DNA from: Bradysia coprophila
Taxonomy: Eukaryota; Arthropoda; Insecta; Diptera; Sciaridae
Direction: 5' to 3'
Length of the DNA stretch: 64,000 nucleotides
NCBI RefSeq assembly: GCF_014529535.1
Contig: NW_023503409.1
Coordinates: 4,588,390-4,652,389 of the forward strand
Part shown: positions 1 to 10,416 of the stretch, piece by piece
Layout of the letters: the number at the start of each line of letters is the position of its first letter
Numbering within the stretch: position 1 is the first letter of the stretch
Position numbers and translations under genes: made by a program
Notes under the pieces: generated by a model
What the model was told of the DNA's origin: nothing
The model's input: only the letters and a program-made list of their open reading frames with translations
Database searches by the model: none

Positions 1-23
1 GAAACCACGGCAGTGTAAAATAA

Positions 24-189
24 ACCAGGCAGGAGCGGTTCATTTTCGAAACGTCAAATAAGGGACCTAATACACTGGATGAAAATGAACTCAAATGAAC
101 ACTGACATAAATTGAAAAAATTTATTCGCAAAAAATATAGGGCTACTAGATTATTCAGGTCCCTAGTCAAATCAGCGCTCCTGCCTGGT
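24..189. mobile_element. MITE, PIF/Harbinger-like, 166 bp
   Basis: The ends are inverted copies: ACCAGGCAGGAGCG at the left and CGCTCCTGCCTGGT at the right, with further pairing inside (GGGACCT near 62 against AGGTCCC near 157). The trinucleotide TAA flanks both ends (21-23 and 190-192). Such 3-bp TAA/TTA duplications are typical of PIF/Harbinger elements. It has no coding capacity. The family name is inferred from the duplication only. Confidence 0.7.
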
Positions 190-192
190 TAA

Positions 193-1025
193 CTTTACTC
201 TGTCGTGACGAAACCCTTGAAACCTCTTTTTCTATAACGAAATTGGTATCGCTAGGTGCGACAAATCAACACAAATTGAACAATCGAACGATTTATAAGC
301 AACATAATCCTTGAGGGTGTTGCGATATAAGCTATTCGACTTCCACATTTTACACAAGTGACAGAAGAATCTCAAGAATCCGCTCAAAATAACCAATTAA
401 TGCGAAAAATAAAAACATTTTTGGTCTATACTGGTACTGGTACTAGGTGCTATGTTATCGCTAAACGGACTCGTTATTTGAATTTAGAAGTTGATATTTA
501 TTTACGCATAATTGAGGTTCACAATTTGATTGACTCGTTTTTATCTGGAACATAAATATTTCGTTCAGCAAATTCGAATTTTAGTAATTTTCTTTTAGTC
601 AAGTTTGTCCGATATTTTGTTGATATTAATATAGGTGATGTAGTTCATTCCAAAACCAGTTTCATTATATTAACAACAGTACTGTAGGAGGTGTTAATCA
701 AATATAATTTGACTTAACATTTTACTGATGGTCATTTCTTTCGTCTTTCGAGATTTTGGAACAGACTGATTTTTTTGCACTTTATTACATGTTAACATTC
801 TGACAAGGAAAGAAGGAAAATGCCAGATAAAAAAACCTTGAAAGTGGTATGTTTTACTCTATAAAAATATTTACAATGTGACAGTGTTCGATTGAATAGA
901 TAGTGCGTTTAATCTGTGGTACGAGACTATGTTGGATACTAGCTGCTTAGTAGATATAAAATCCAAATTACTTAGTCGCAATCCCCAGTGTAGACATATT
1001 ACATTACCCTTTTCATTGAAATTGA
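193..1025. other. non-genic stretch
   Basis: AT-rich sequence between the MITE and the DUF7869 element. Only short open frames without recognisable domains or supporting splice structure are present; I see no gene or repeat here. Confidence 0.5.
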
Positions 1026-1032
1026 GTCCAGT

Positions 1033-1119
1033 CAATACCCTCTCTAGTAACCAAACTACATTTCGTCATACGAAAATAATCTTTGGAAATGTCCCTTCTT
1101 CGGAATTGGAAATATCCAA
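1033..1119 (+). repeat. left terminal inverted repeat with subterminal motifs
   Basis: Runs from the terminal CAATACCC through a 31-bp block ending at 1094. TTGGAAATGTCC (1083-1094) is followed by the palindrome TTGGAAATATCCAA (1106-1119). The same pair of motifs occurs inside the right end. Repeated subterminal motifs of this kind are plausible transposase-binding sites; that role is inferred. Confidence 0.75.
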
Positions 1120-1352
1120 AAAGAAACACACACCCATAAAATATTTTATTTCCTGGATCTCAGGATTATGATTTAATTAAAGTAAAATCAAAACAACTTT
1201 TTCATAACAATCACTCGGTAATGCAGCGTTAATTAAGATGAAACGCATGCTCTTAGTAGGCTGCGTTTTCCAAATACATTCAAATTTCAAATAAAAAAGA
1301 CAATCAACAGGCTGTTGTACACAAATTTTTTGTTCATTTTTCTAAAAGTATA

Positions 1353-4341
1353 ATGGGATCTATTGACGATAACTCACTGCAATCGAACAATTTAGAATTG
1401 CAGAAGTTTGAGCATTTACCCAGTGATTATGTTTTCAGTTCAAGTGAAACTGTCGAAACGTTTTTCGTCCAAGGCGATTTGATTTTTAATCTTGACGACG
1501 AAAGCTTCGGGTAAATATTTTTCATTTTGATTGAACGTGACTGATAAGTGGAATCTCAACGGAAATTCATTGAAATTAATGTTTGTAGCTGGTCCCAAGA
1601 GCTCTTGCCTGAAAACGAAACTGAAGTCAGTGCCCCAACCAATTGTTCAGTTCATCAAACAGACGACGTCTCGTCGGTGAACCCATATCAACTGTCCGCG
1701 CCGGCTGAGGAAATAAGCAATGATCAACGAACTGGAAAAATATTGACCACTAAACGTTCTCGAAATCCTCAAAATTGGAAAGCAAACATTGCTAAGGTCA
1801 ATCGACAGTCAGGCAAGCCATACGTTACAAAGAAGGGTGAGAAGCGGTCGGGGAAGTTTGTCAAAAAGACAGGCTGTGCGAATGAATCGACCTGTCCATT
1901 CCAATGCATGGCAAAAATTGACCGAGAGGGTCGACAATATATCTACGATTCATTTTGGGCATTAGATGATAAGGAAAAGCGACACTTCTACGTATCCAAC
2001 GTCAAGAGATCACCGTGTGCTCGCAAACGAACGAAGTCCGAGACCAGTCAGAAAGATAAATCGTTTCAGTACTACTTCAATTACATGCATGTCGACATTC
2101 AAGTCTGCCAGCAATTCTTCGTGAACACATTGAATATCAACAAGGGGCGTGTCTATTATTTCTTCGGAAAAAGCAACGAGCGAAAAACAGTTACCCCTGG
2201 TCCGTTAATGCATGGAAAACACACAAAAAAAGTATTGGATGAACGTCACAAGCAAGAGGTTCGAGATCACATAAACAAGTTCCCAAGAATGGAATCTCAT
2301 TATTGCCGGCAAAATACCAACAAGCAATATCTGGATCCGGGATTGAATTTGTCCCAAATGTATCGACTGTACGCGACAGAATCGGAAAATCCATTGAAGT
2401 TCAGCGCTTACCGGAATATTTTCAATTATGAATTCAATTTGGCATTCTTTCATCCAAAGAAAGATCGTTGCGAAAAGTGTGTCGAACATGAACAACTCCG
2501 AAATCCCAGTGAGCAACAAATCATCGATTATTCTCAACATCGCCAACGGAAAGCGAATGCTCACAACGAGCGGAACAAAGATCGAGATGAGGAACCAGAA
2601 AGTGTTGTTGCCGAATTCGATCTTGAAAACGTTTTTCAACTGCCCATTGCAAACGCATCAATTTTGTTTTACCTGAGGAAATTCGGTGTGTACAATTTGA
2701 CTGTGGTCGTGAACAAAATTGTTTACAACATCGTCTGGAACGAATTTATTTGTGGAAGAGCAGGAACCCATCTCGCCAGTGCTTTGGTAAAGGCTCTCAA
2801 ACAAATTGTCTTGGACAATTCGGAAATGGTACACTTGACATTATGGTCGGACAGCTGTGTGCCTCAAAACAGAAATTCGTTTATGTCGGCAGCGATACAG
2901 GAGTTTCTCAATTCTGATAACTCTGGAAAATTACAAACGATTTACCATAAATATTCGGAAGCCGGTCATGGAGAAGTACAGAACGTCGATTGCGCTCACA
3001 GTGTCATCGAAAAATTTCTTCGAGGAAAGTTCATCTACAGTCCCGTTTCGCTCTTAAAGGAATTTCGAAAAATACCACATGGAAAATCTCAATTCGTTAT
3101 TCTAGAAATGGAAGATGTTGACTACTTCGACTACGAAAGTCTGGCACAGGCATCAAAATACACCGTTATTCCATATAAGAGAGTAGTCCAGTTGTGTTAC
3201 AAAAAAAATGATGCGAAAATTTCGTTTAAATTGGATTTTGAAGACGACTTTAATCCTGCAGACATTTTACTGAAACAAAGTTACAAATCAGTTCCGGAAC
3301 TACAAGGATTGGAGCTCCATTCCACCGTCTCTGCAGGGAAAATAGCTGACATCCAGAAAATGTATGGAATAATGCCTGAAATGGATCGAGTTTATTATGA
3401 GAATGGATTTAAAAAAATTACACTACCGCAACCAGTTACCTCAATGAGAAAAATTAAATCTGATATCAACGACCACGCCAACGAAGGCCCAAATACGACT
3501 TGCTTGGGGGCCGAACACATCGAGAATCCAAAAAAAATAATACCAAAAAAAGCTGGCCGTAAAGTTGATAAAAAAAAACTGCTGGAAAATGCCGATGCAG
3601 CTAAAGGTGCCAAACAAACAAAAATAGCTCGTCGCATGTTTGGAGTAGTTTGTCGTGAAACTGTAGAGAATGACGTCGGTGAAGGCTCGAATGTAATTTA
3701 CTTGGAGGATGAAAGCCTCGACGATTCGAAAGAAATAATCCGTAAAACAGCTGGAGGTACAGCTGGTCCAGGAAACAAAAAACGCGCCAAAAAGGTGGTT
3801 GTAGTTGAAGGTGGCGCTCGACGTACACAAACAAAACCAGCTCGTCGCACGTCTAAAGTAGTTTGTCGTGTAACTGTAGAGAATGACGTCGGTGAATGCC
3901 CAAATGCAATTTGTTTGGAGGATGAAAGCCTCGACGATTCGAAAGAAATAATCCGTAAAACAGCTGGAAGTACAGCTCATCCCGGAAAAAAAAAACGCAC
4001 CATAGAGGTGGATGTTGTTGACGGTGAAACTCGAGCCACTATAACAAAACCAGCTAATCGCACTACTGGAACGCAGCAGACATCGGATGCATTCAGCGGT
4101 AGAATGAATAAATCTACTTCATTCTACAAATTACGGGTAAATGTGCTGAGCTTTTCGCTATTTTAAACAAATATTTCTGAACACTTTCAATTTACAGACG
4201 ACTTCACTACGAAAACGCAATCAAAAAAATCACGACAACTATGCAACGGCAGAAAAAGTCACATCGACTAAGAGCGTACATACTGAACCGAACGAAAAAA
4301 ATGAAACTCAGCGTACTGCCAAACGTTGTAAACGATTGTAA
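1353..4341 (+). CDS. DUF7869-type protein, putative RNase H-fold transposase (949 aa)
   Basis: Three exons read cleanly in frame: 1353-1510, 1589-4136 and 4198-4341, with introns of 78 and 61 nt bounded by GTAAAT...TTGTAG and GTAAAT...TTACAG. AATAAA follows at 4371. The middle exon shows a Cys-rich stretch (TGCANESTCPFQC), a YDSFWAL motif, a CEKC pair, and the series FDLENV, LWSDSC-QNRN, HKYSEAGHGE and DCAHSVIEK. This series is what I recognise from the arthropod DUF7869 proteins. The acidic residues at about D397, D474, D520 and E527 would suit a DDE/D RNase H-like site, though I cannot confirm which are catalytic. The tail from about residue 670 is basic and includes a tandem 71-residue repeat. 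Its position between matching inverted repeats supports a role in moving the element. No disabling change was seen. The cellular role is inferred. Confidence 0.8.
3600..4035 (+). repeat. tandem 213-bp coding repeat in the DUF7869 gene tail
   Basis: Two consecutive units in frame, offset 213 nt (71 codons). Both contain TVENDVGE, CLEDES or YLEDES, and LDDSKEIIRKTAG, separated by Lys/Arg-rich linkers. The DNA copies are very similar, so the duplication is recent compared with the rest of the gene. Function unknown; a basic, acidic-patch-bearing tail could bind DNA or partners. Confidence 0.8.
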
Positions 4342-4558
4342 TGAATGCACTTTCGCTCTTTTATGTATTGAATAAACTGTAAATTTCTAAAACCGGTTCG
4401 ACACAGAATTTTTATCAGATTTAGATAAAGGAATCGAAGTTTATATTTTATGCGCTTTATTTCTGAAACCAAAAATAGTAATTGATCACGCTGTAAAGAG
4501 ATCAAAAACTGTTGCAGCAGAAAGAAGAATTTTTCATTATGAGGTTTTGAGTGTTCTT

Positions 4559-4784
4559 TTGGAAATATCCAATTTCATGGATTTTATATTTCAAATGCAA
4601 AAATGGACATTTCCAAAGATTATTTTCATATGACGATTTATTAAGGTTGTAAAAACGCAACGTGGCCGACGCATTTTACATGAAAATTCAGAAATTAAAT
4701 CAACAGTGTATGTGGAATAAGGTGGTATTTTGACAGAGTCAAAACGAAGTTTGTTTTCTAGCGAGGGTATTGGCAAGGGTATTG
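4559..4784 (-). repeat. right terminal inverted repeat with subterminal motifs
   Basis: Contains the palindrome TTGGAAATATCCAA (4559-4572), the inverted 31-bp block (4605-4635), a spacer with no counterpart at the left end (4636-4748), and the outer block finishing in GGGTATTGGCAAGGGTATTG. The last 20 bases hold the terminal octamer twice, so this end appears to have undergone a small tandem duplication. Confidence 0.75.
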
Positions 4785-4791
4785 GTCCAGT

Positions 4792-5239
4792 GAACCAATT
4801 TTTTATTATGAATACTGACCTAGAATTGTTGTCATGTACACGAAGGCAAAACGGAATGACTGTGAATTCAAACTTACGCTAATGTATCAGTGCAGAACTG
4901 GCCACTCCGGGCATCGCCGAGCTTTTTGAATTTTTGTATGAAAGTTTCAATTTTTCGAGTCTTATGAAATTTTTTTTGCATAGATCTCCCAGTCGGTAAC
5001 CAATTCGGCTCTGTATAAGCGCTGAAGTATATGGTGTCATTTCCATACTGAGATTTTTAAGACATATAGTTATATTTTGTTGTGTAATTTTGTCAGGAAC
5101 ATCTGAATAGAAAAGGGAGATATGCAAAATCTAGAGGTTTTGATTTCATAACGTTGAAGCATGATCCTCACTCTTTATTTTACATATATCCCTTTTCCAT
5201 TCAGGTGTTGCCTGACGAGGTCATAGAAAAAAAGTAAAT
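4792..5239. other. non-genic stretch
   Basis: Flank to the right of the transposon. No open frame with a recognisable domain, and no clear repeat. Confidence 0.45.
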
Positions 5240-5355
5240 CAACGCACTTCAAGCAAAAATTCTTCAAGTTACAGCTGCCAAATAGAGTGCTATTTTGTAT
5301 GGAAAAAATGTCCACATTTTTTTACATTGCTATATTTAGTACTTGAAGTGTGTTG
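5240..5355. mobile_element. MITE of the CAACGCACTTCAAG family, divergent copy
   Basis: CAACGCACTTCAAG at 5240-5253 and CTTGAAGTGTGTTG at 5342-5355 are inverted repeats. The interior contains the family motif GCTGCCAAATAGAGTGCTATT. Related copies lie at 22401, 26127 and 37547. No clean target-site duplication is visible for this copy. Confidence 0.6.
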
Positions 5356-6490
5356 TGTACAATGCATGTCTTAAAATACAATAGTGTCTACATAAATAAG
5401 TATCAAACTCTGGCTAACGTCGTCTTATACCAGATTAACTGTTAACACGTTGAAATTACTTGCGGCTTGCCAACTTTCGGCACCCTGGACTTTACTTAAA
5501 TAGTCGAGGAATGCCTCCAAATAAATTTCTAAAAATCCAAAACTGAATTCTCAAATTCCTTAAGTTAAAAATTCTTATACAAAAATCCAAAAGGCCCTTC
5601 GGGAATCCACCGAATTCACCGTATGGCCTGTCCGGGCCTGCCTGTAACACTTGTAGCTCCAGTTTTCAACATAAAAAACTGTAAATTTGTAGCGTGGGCG
5701 TCGCTGGATTTAACCATTCAATATAACGTTAGTAACTTCTTTTTGTAGTGGCGCAGCTCACAAATGCGCATCAAACAATTAACTGAACTATACATTTTCC
5801 ATATCCAAATCCTATAATGTCTTATACACAATATCTTCAGCAAGTGGTTTTCTTTAGATACTCTGTGTATTATATGATGTTCAGCACTATTTTTATACGA
5901 CTGTACTTCACATATAATTTATGAATGTTAAGAAAACAGTCCGTTGAAGGCAAAAATGATGTAAAATCGCTTCCTCGTTCCTAACACAAATGTGATTACA
6001 TTTATTTTCATTACCATAATCATCTTTCTATTCTTATCAATGCAAAGAAGCAAAGAAAATTTTCTGCAGCACACAATGTAACACAATTTGGTTGTGTAGA
6101 GTGGTTGTTATCTGTGCCTTTAACTATTGTCAATATGATCCCAGCTATAGTTTGCTACAAACAGAATATTTCGGTATGCACAATTTCCGGATTCATCTAC
6201 AAATTTCCACTTTCATTTTTAAAAAGTCTACCAAACAAAAGTGATGACTCACTCAACTTAAAAATTGTACATTGCAATTTTCCAATGCAAACCATCTTAT
6301 ATCTTCGAATCATTGGCTTGCTCTACAAATTTATTATCGATAAATACTCTGTCATATGCTGTTGTTGGCTTATCGACGAAAAGAAACCTTCAACACCAAC
6401 TAAACAATAGGAGATTACGTGTTTCTTGTTTTGATGAATGAGAACCAAATTGGTCAAATTGATAATTCGGAGACAGTGGCGTACTTTATT
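5356..6490. other. non-genic stretch
   Basis: AT-rich. A 101-codon open frame at 6105-6410 starts at a non-ATG codon, shows no domain and has low-complexity composition, so I do not treat it as a gene. Nothing else seen. Confidence 0.45.
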
Positions 6491-6491
6491 T

Positions 6492-6681
6492 TTATTCAAA
6501 AACGTGAGGTAAAGTCAACTTTACTACATGGATGCAAACATTTACCTCAAGTTTTTGAATAAAATGCCTTACTTGGCAATGGTGTAAATGATGGAAATGG
6601 TACTTCCTGTGTGTTTACGCCTCGATCGGTCAATTTCACACAAGAAGTACCCCTTCCATCATTTGCCCCATTGATAAGTAA
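6492..6681. repeat. two adjacent hairpin repeats
   Basis: The first has arms 6492-6513 and 6541-6562 (TTATTCAAAAACGTGAGG against CCTCAAGTTTTTGAATAA). The second has arms 6569-6613 and 6636-6681, roughly 45 bp each with a few mismatches (core AAATGATGGAA against TTCCATCATTT). Both look like small non-autonomous elements or their remnants. No target-site duplication was resolved. Confidence 0.55.
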
Positions 6682-7629
6682 TGTACTATTATATGTCAAA
6701 TGACGACTTCCACAATTTGCTGAAAACGTAGCGGGAGATAAAGTACAAATTACCTCCTGCTATCATATAAAATAATGCGTAACATGCAGACTATACATGT
6801 TAAGTGTGAACGTGCGTGTGTGGCGAGCAGACAGCGTCATGATGGTATGAGTGTTGTAGCTAAAATTTAACAATAATACGAAACACGATGACTAATGACG
6901 CCGAACCAATGTGAACCGTTCATTAATCCAGTAAAATTATAAATTCTTCAAATTTGTATATATATTCTCGCATTTTATATTTTGTTGTCATTTCTTGCAG
7001 AGAACATAATATTATATATACGTAAACGGTTGCTATCTTGACATACGGAATAAATCAACTGTACTTATCTTGTTCGCTCCTCTAACTTAAATACAATTTC
7101 ACTCAGTTTTTTAATTCTGTATCGTTGGAACCTCATAGTTTAATCGTTGTCTGCCGTGGTAGCATCTGAGCGATTGATTTTGAGAGTTGGAAAAAAAAAC
7201 GTTTGTTTTGTATTTATTTTGCTACAATTTTCGTGTCGCTTTAAATATTTCACTTTGGAAAAACGTTTTCTTTAAAATTGAATTATTTCTTTTGATCGGA
7301 ATTTAAATTTAATTTTTGTTGGAATATCAGCAGTGTTTTTTTGTGAGTTTTTGGTGTTTGAGTTTTATTGTTAATTGGTAAGTGGATATAACTCATCGTC
7401 TCAATATGATTTTTTTTTTAAATAGAAAACTGTATGTCTGGTAGGTAGAAACTATCGATTGCATTTTTTTCTGGGAAAAATTATGAGTAACTTTTAAAGA
7501 TAAATGGGTGGATCTCGATTCTCGATGGAATATTTTAATGTTCTGATTTTTTTTTTTCATACGCAGAACAATTTTGGTAATTTTTTATTTTTATTTTTTT
7601 AATTTGAAAACTTTGCTTTTTTGCAGACA

Positions 7630-10416
7630 ATGGGGAAACGGAAAGGTAAAAAAGAAGGACAACTGGAGACTGGATTGAAGGGAAGATCAGGCTTAGTTGT
7701 GGTAGCTGCTATCATATTGTAAGTTAAAAAAATAGTTTTACGATTGCAAATTACTCGTTTGATTTTTAAATTTTTTATTTTTTTTTATTGTAAACCAAAA
7801 ATTTTATTTAATTTTACTACAACTGTGTCATTTTACACAATCGATAGAAATGGGACAATTTTGTTTTTGAAACTAGCTGTCTGGCAATACACAGGTTCAC
7901 ATAGTATGTTCGCAGAAAGTATACATAGCGCCGCAGATACTGCAAATCAAATAATTTTAGCCTTTGGTATTCATAAATCAGTAAAAGTAAGATTCAGATA
8001 TTTCGTCTGATTGGTTACACAAAATTGGATTTTTTAATTCCAACATTAAGACAACCATTAGTTCCCCGGTAATATTGTCGTTGTATATTTCTGATTATTT
8101 CTAGAATCCCAATCCGAAGCATCCGTACGGATACTCGAATATGCAATACATTTCATCGTTGATATCTGGTGTGGCCATTTTCTGTGTCGGCACCGGTTTC
8201 TCATTCTATCACGGTATCAGTGGATTGCTACATGAAACACCGATAGAAGATTATACGTGGGCGTATATTGTTCTCGGCGGTTCATTTTTCTTTGAATCCA
8301 TCACATTGGCGATGGCCGTTATCTCAATACGTAGATCAGCAAAGGAAACCGGGGTTTCGTTTTTGAAATACGTTCAAAGTGGGCAAGATCCATGCGTAAA
8401 TGTTGTGTTATTTGAAGACACTGCCGCTGTTTGCGGTGCTGCAGTGGCAGCAGCTTGTATTGGTAAGTTTTTTTTTCTTAGTTTTTTATTCGTTGTGTTA
8501 ATTAAAAAGTCCGTGAACGCGGTGTGAGTCACAGTGAATAGTCTTAAAATTGTGATTTTTCTGAGAACGTTTGTGAAATTACTAAACTGATCGATTGGGT
8601 TTTTTTTGTGCAAATGAAGCAAATTGCTCAGACTCAAAAGATAAGAGAAACAGTGTCAAGGTTACACAGTTTATTCTGACAAAGCAATAATCAACTAAAT
8701 GAAAATCTCAAACAAACCGTACACGGTTCGTTCACATAGCCGAAAGGAGAGATAATTTTCAACATCCAACAAAATAGACTCAATAAATGAGTGTAATATC
8801 AAAGTAGTAATGACATACTATTAAAAAAAGGCAGCACCAAAGTTGAACTTTTAATGATAAGTGATTAGCGACGTAACGACGACGGAAGAGTAAATCTGGG
8901 ATTTAAGTTATTTAGATTGCAATAAATCATTTCGCGTCATTCCCTACGTCTATCTTAAACCAAATATTAGTAATTAAAAATTAAAAGTCCACACGTATCA
9001 GTCACCTATGTCAATAGTACGGTGTATGAAAGACGATGACGGTGGGTGACGCATTTTCAAGGATAAATTTTAAGAAAATAATTCAAATTATTCCGATAAG
9101 TGAAGAATTAAATCTGTAAATGGGTGGACTTATTAGCTCAAGTCCCGAAAGAGTTTACCGATTACGTAAGACATCCGAAATTCGATACCAAATTAAAAAT
9201 AGAAATTTCCTAATAATTATGAATTTATGATTGACCACTGATCCAACACTGATCCGGATAAAGTTGGCTTTGAGGGAGTTTTGATGTAATGTTTATCGAC
9301 TAGTTAAATGTATCACTCTGATGGGAACACAACGAATTGTGACGAATTAGATGTGGACATAATATATACATTTTCTAACACTGTTTTGACAGAAGCCAAA
9401 TTAATTTATCCTAATTCCAGCAATTGAATTGCAAAAGTATCAACATAATTAAGCATATCAAAACTTAACGCTTTTTTGTTTCATATGTATCACAGCCAAT
9501 TCCATTTCATTGAGATTAATATTTAAAAGTTGAAATTGAAAGACTCATCGACAATTAACTAAAATGTTTGCTTTTATGGAGTAAAATGTTTCCAAACAAA
9601 TCCGCTTCGTTCTGGATTTCTCAATTGCACAAATTTAAGCTCTTCTTCTCTCTAATTAATTAAAAACAAAAATTATATTTCCAGCTCTAACAGCATACTT
9701 ACAAACATCGATGCCTGATGCAGTCGGCTCGTTGTTGGTCGGTTGTATGTTGGCTGCAGTCTCAACACTCATCATTCATACCAGTGTACCAGCATTAGTT
9801 GGCCGGTACGTTCAATTTATTTCGAATTGAAATCTCGACACAAAATAATTCTTTTCAATTTATTAATTTAGATCAATTAAATTGGACCAGCTCGATAAAA
9901 TCAATGCTGAATTGGAAAGCGACTCGATTATCAAATCTATTCATGATGTGAAGGGTATTGATATGGGTAGCAATATGATTCGTTACAAGGTAGGTCGTTA
10001 GGCTATTTTTGGCAACTTTTCCTTTTTCTTACAACCGAAATTACTTACAGGCTGAAATTGATATTAATGGACGCGAATTGTCCAGATTATACTTAGAAAC
10101 CAAAGATTTGAATGCTTTAATAGTGGTGAGTTTCACTTTGCTTGTATTCACTTGAAATTTCTTAAAAAAAAAAAAATTGTTTTTTTCCTCTAAAGGAAGT
10201 ACAAAAGTTCAACTCCATCGACGAATTGCAAGAGTTTATTTTGCATCATGGCGAAAATATCGTCGATATGATGGGAGATGAAATAGATAGACTGGAGAAG
10301 AAACTATCGGTAAGACAAAATTGCCACAAATTGATGAATTCGTGAAAATATTTTTAAACATTTTTTTACAGTCCAAGTTCCCGAAGGTGCGTCATATAGA
10401 CTTGGAATTGGAGTAA
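7630..10416 (+). CDS. SLC30A9: zinc transporter 9 (SLC30A9 / ZnT9-type cation diffusion facilitator)
   Basis: Eight coding exons: 7630-7718, 7848-7986, 8105-8462, 9685-9805, 9872-9989, 10051-10125, 10196-10309 and 10372-10416, all joined in frame at GT-AG sites, giving 352 aa. A 5' UTR exon ends at 7377 (donor GTAAGT), and AATAAA lies at 11018. After a short basic start come six hydrophobic segments. The second contains HSMFAESIHSAADTANQ with the H56-xxx-D60 metal site, the loop has the conserved KHPYGY, and the fifth segment holds FEDTAAVCGAA. The C-terminal domain ends RHIDLELE. This matches the transporter core of SLC30A9, a mitochondrial zinc exporter in animals. Human ZnT9 is 568 aa and carries an extra N-terminal domain that is absent here; it could lie in an unseen upstream exon or have been lost. 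The 1.2-kb intron 8463-9684 is the only long one and contains nothing recognisable. Confidence 0.93.

Larger units (their letters stand above)
1033..4784 (+). mobile_element. DNA transposon carrying a DUF7869-type gene, apparently complete
   Basis: Inverted repeats enclose the 949-aa gene. The outermost octamer is CAATACCC at the left and GGGTATTG at the right. The next block is 1033-1056 against 4749-4772 (3 mismatches in 24), and an inner block is 1064-1094 against 4605-4635 (1 mismatch in 31). The 7-mer GTCCAGT lies directly outside both ends (1026-1032 and 4785-4791), as a target-site duplication would. The right end carries about 113 bp more between the two blocks than the left, plus a 12-bp tandem copy of the terminal motif. 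The gene fills the interior and is open throughout, with a polyadenylation signal before the right repeat. This is the structure of an autonomous cut-and-paste element. Superfamily assignment is open. Confidence 0.82.

Noticed and set aside
2205-2639. Minus-strand open frame of 144 codons inside the DUF7869 gene
   Set aside because: It lies opposite a strongly supported exon and shows no domain; an antisense shadow.
3441-3980. Minus-strand open frame of 179 codons with an internal repeat
   Set aside because: Its repeat is simply the complement of the 213-bp coding repeat of the DUF7869 tail.
1033-4784. Host gene accidentally flanked by repeats
   Set aside because: Exact 7-bp direct repeats directly outside matching inverted tips are hard to explain unless the whole unit inserted as an element.
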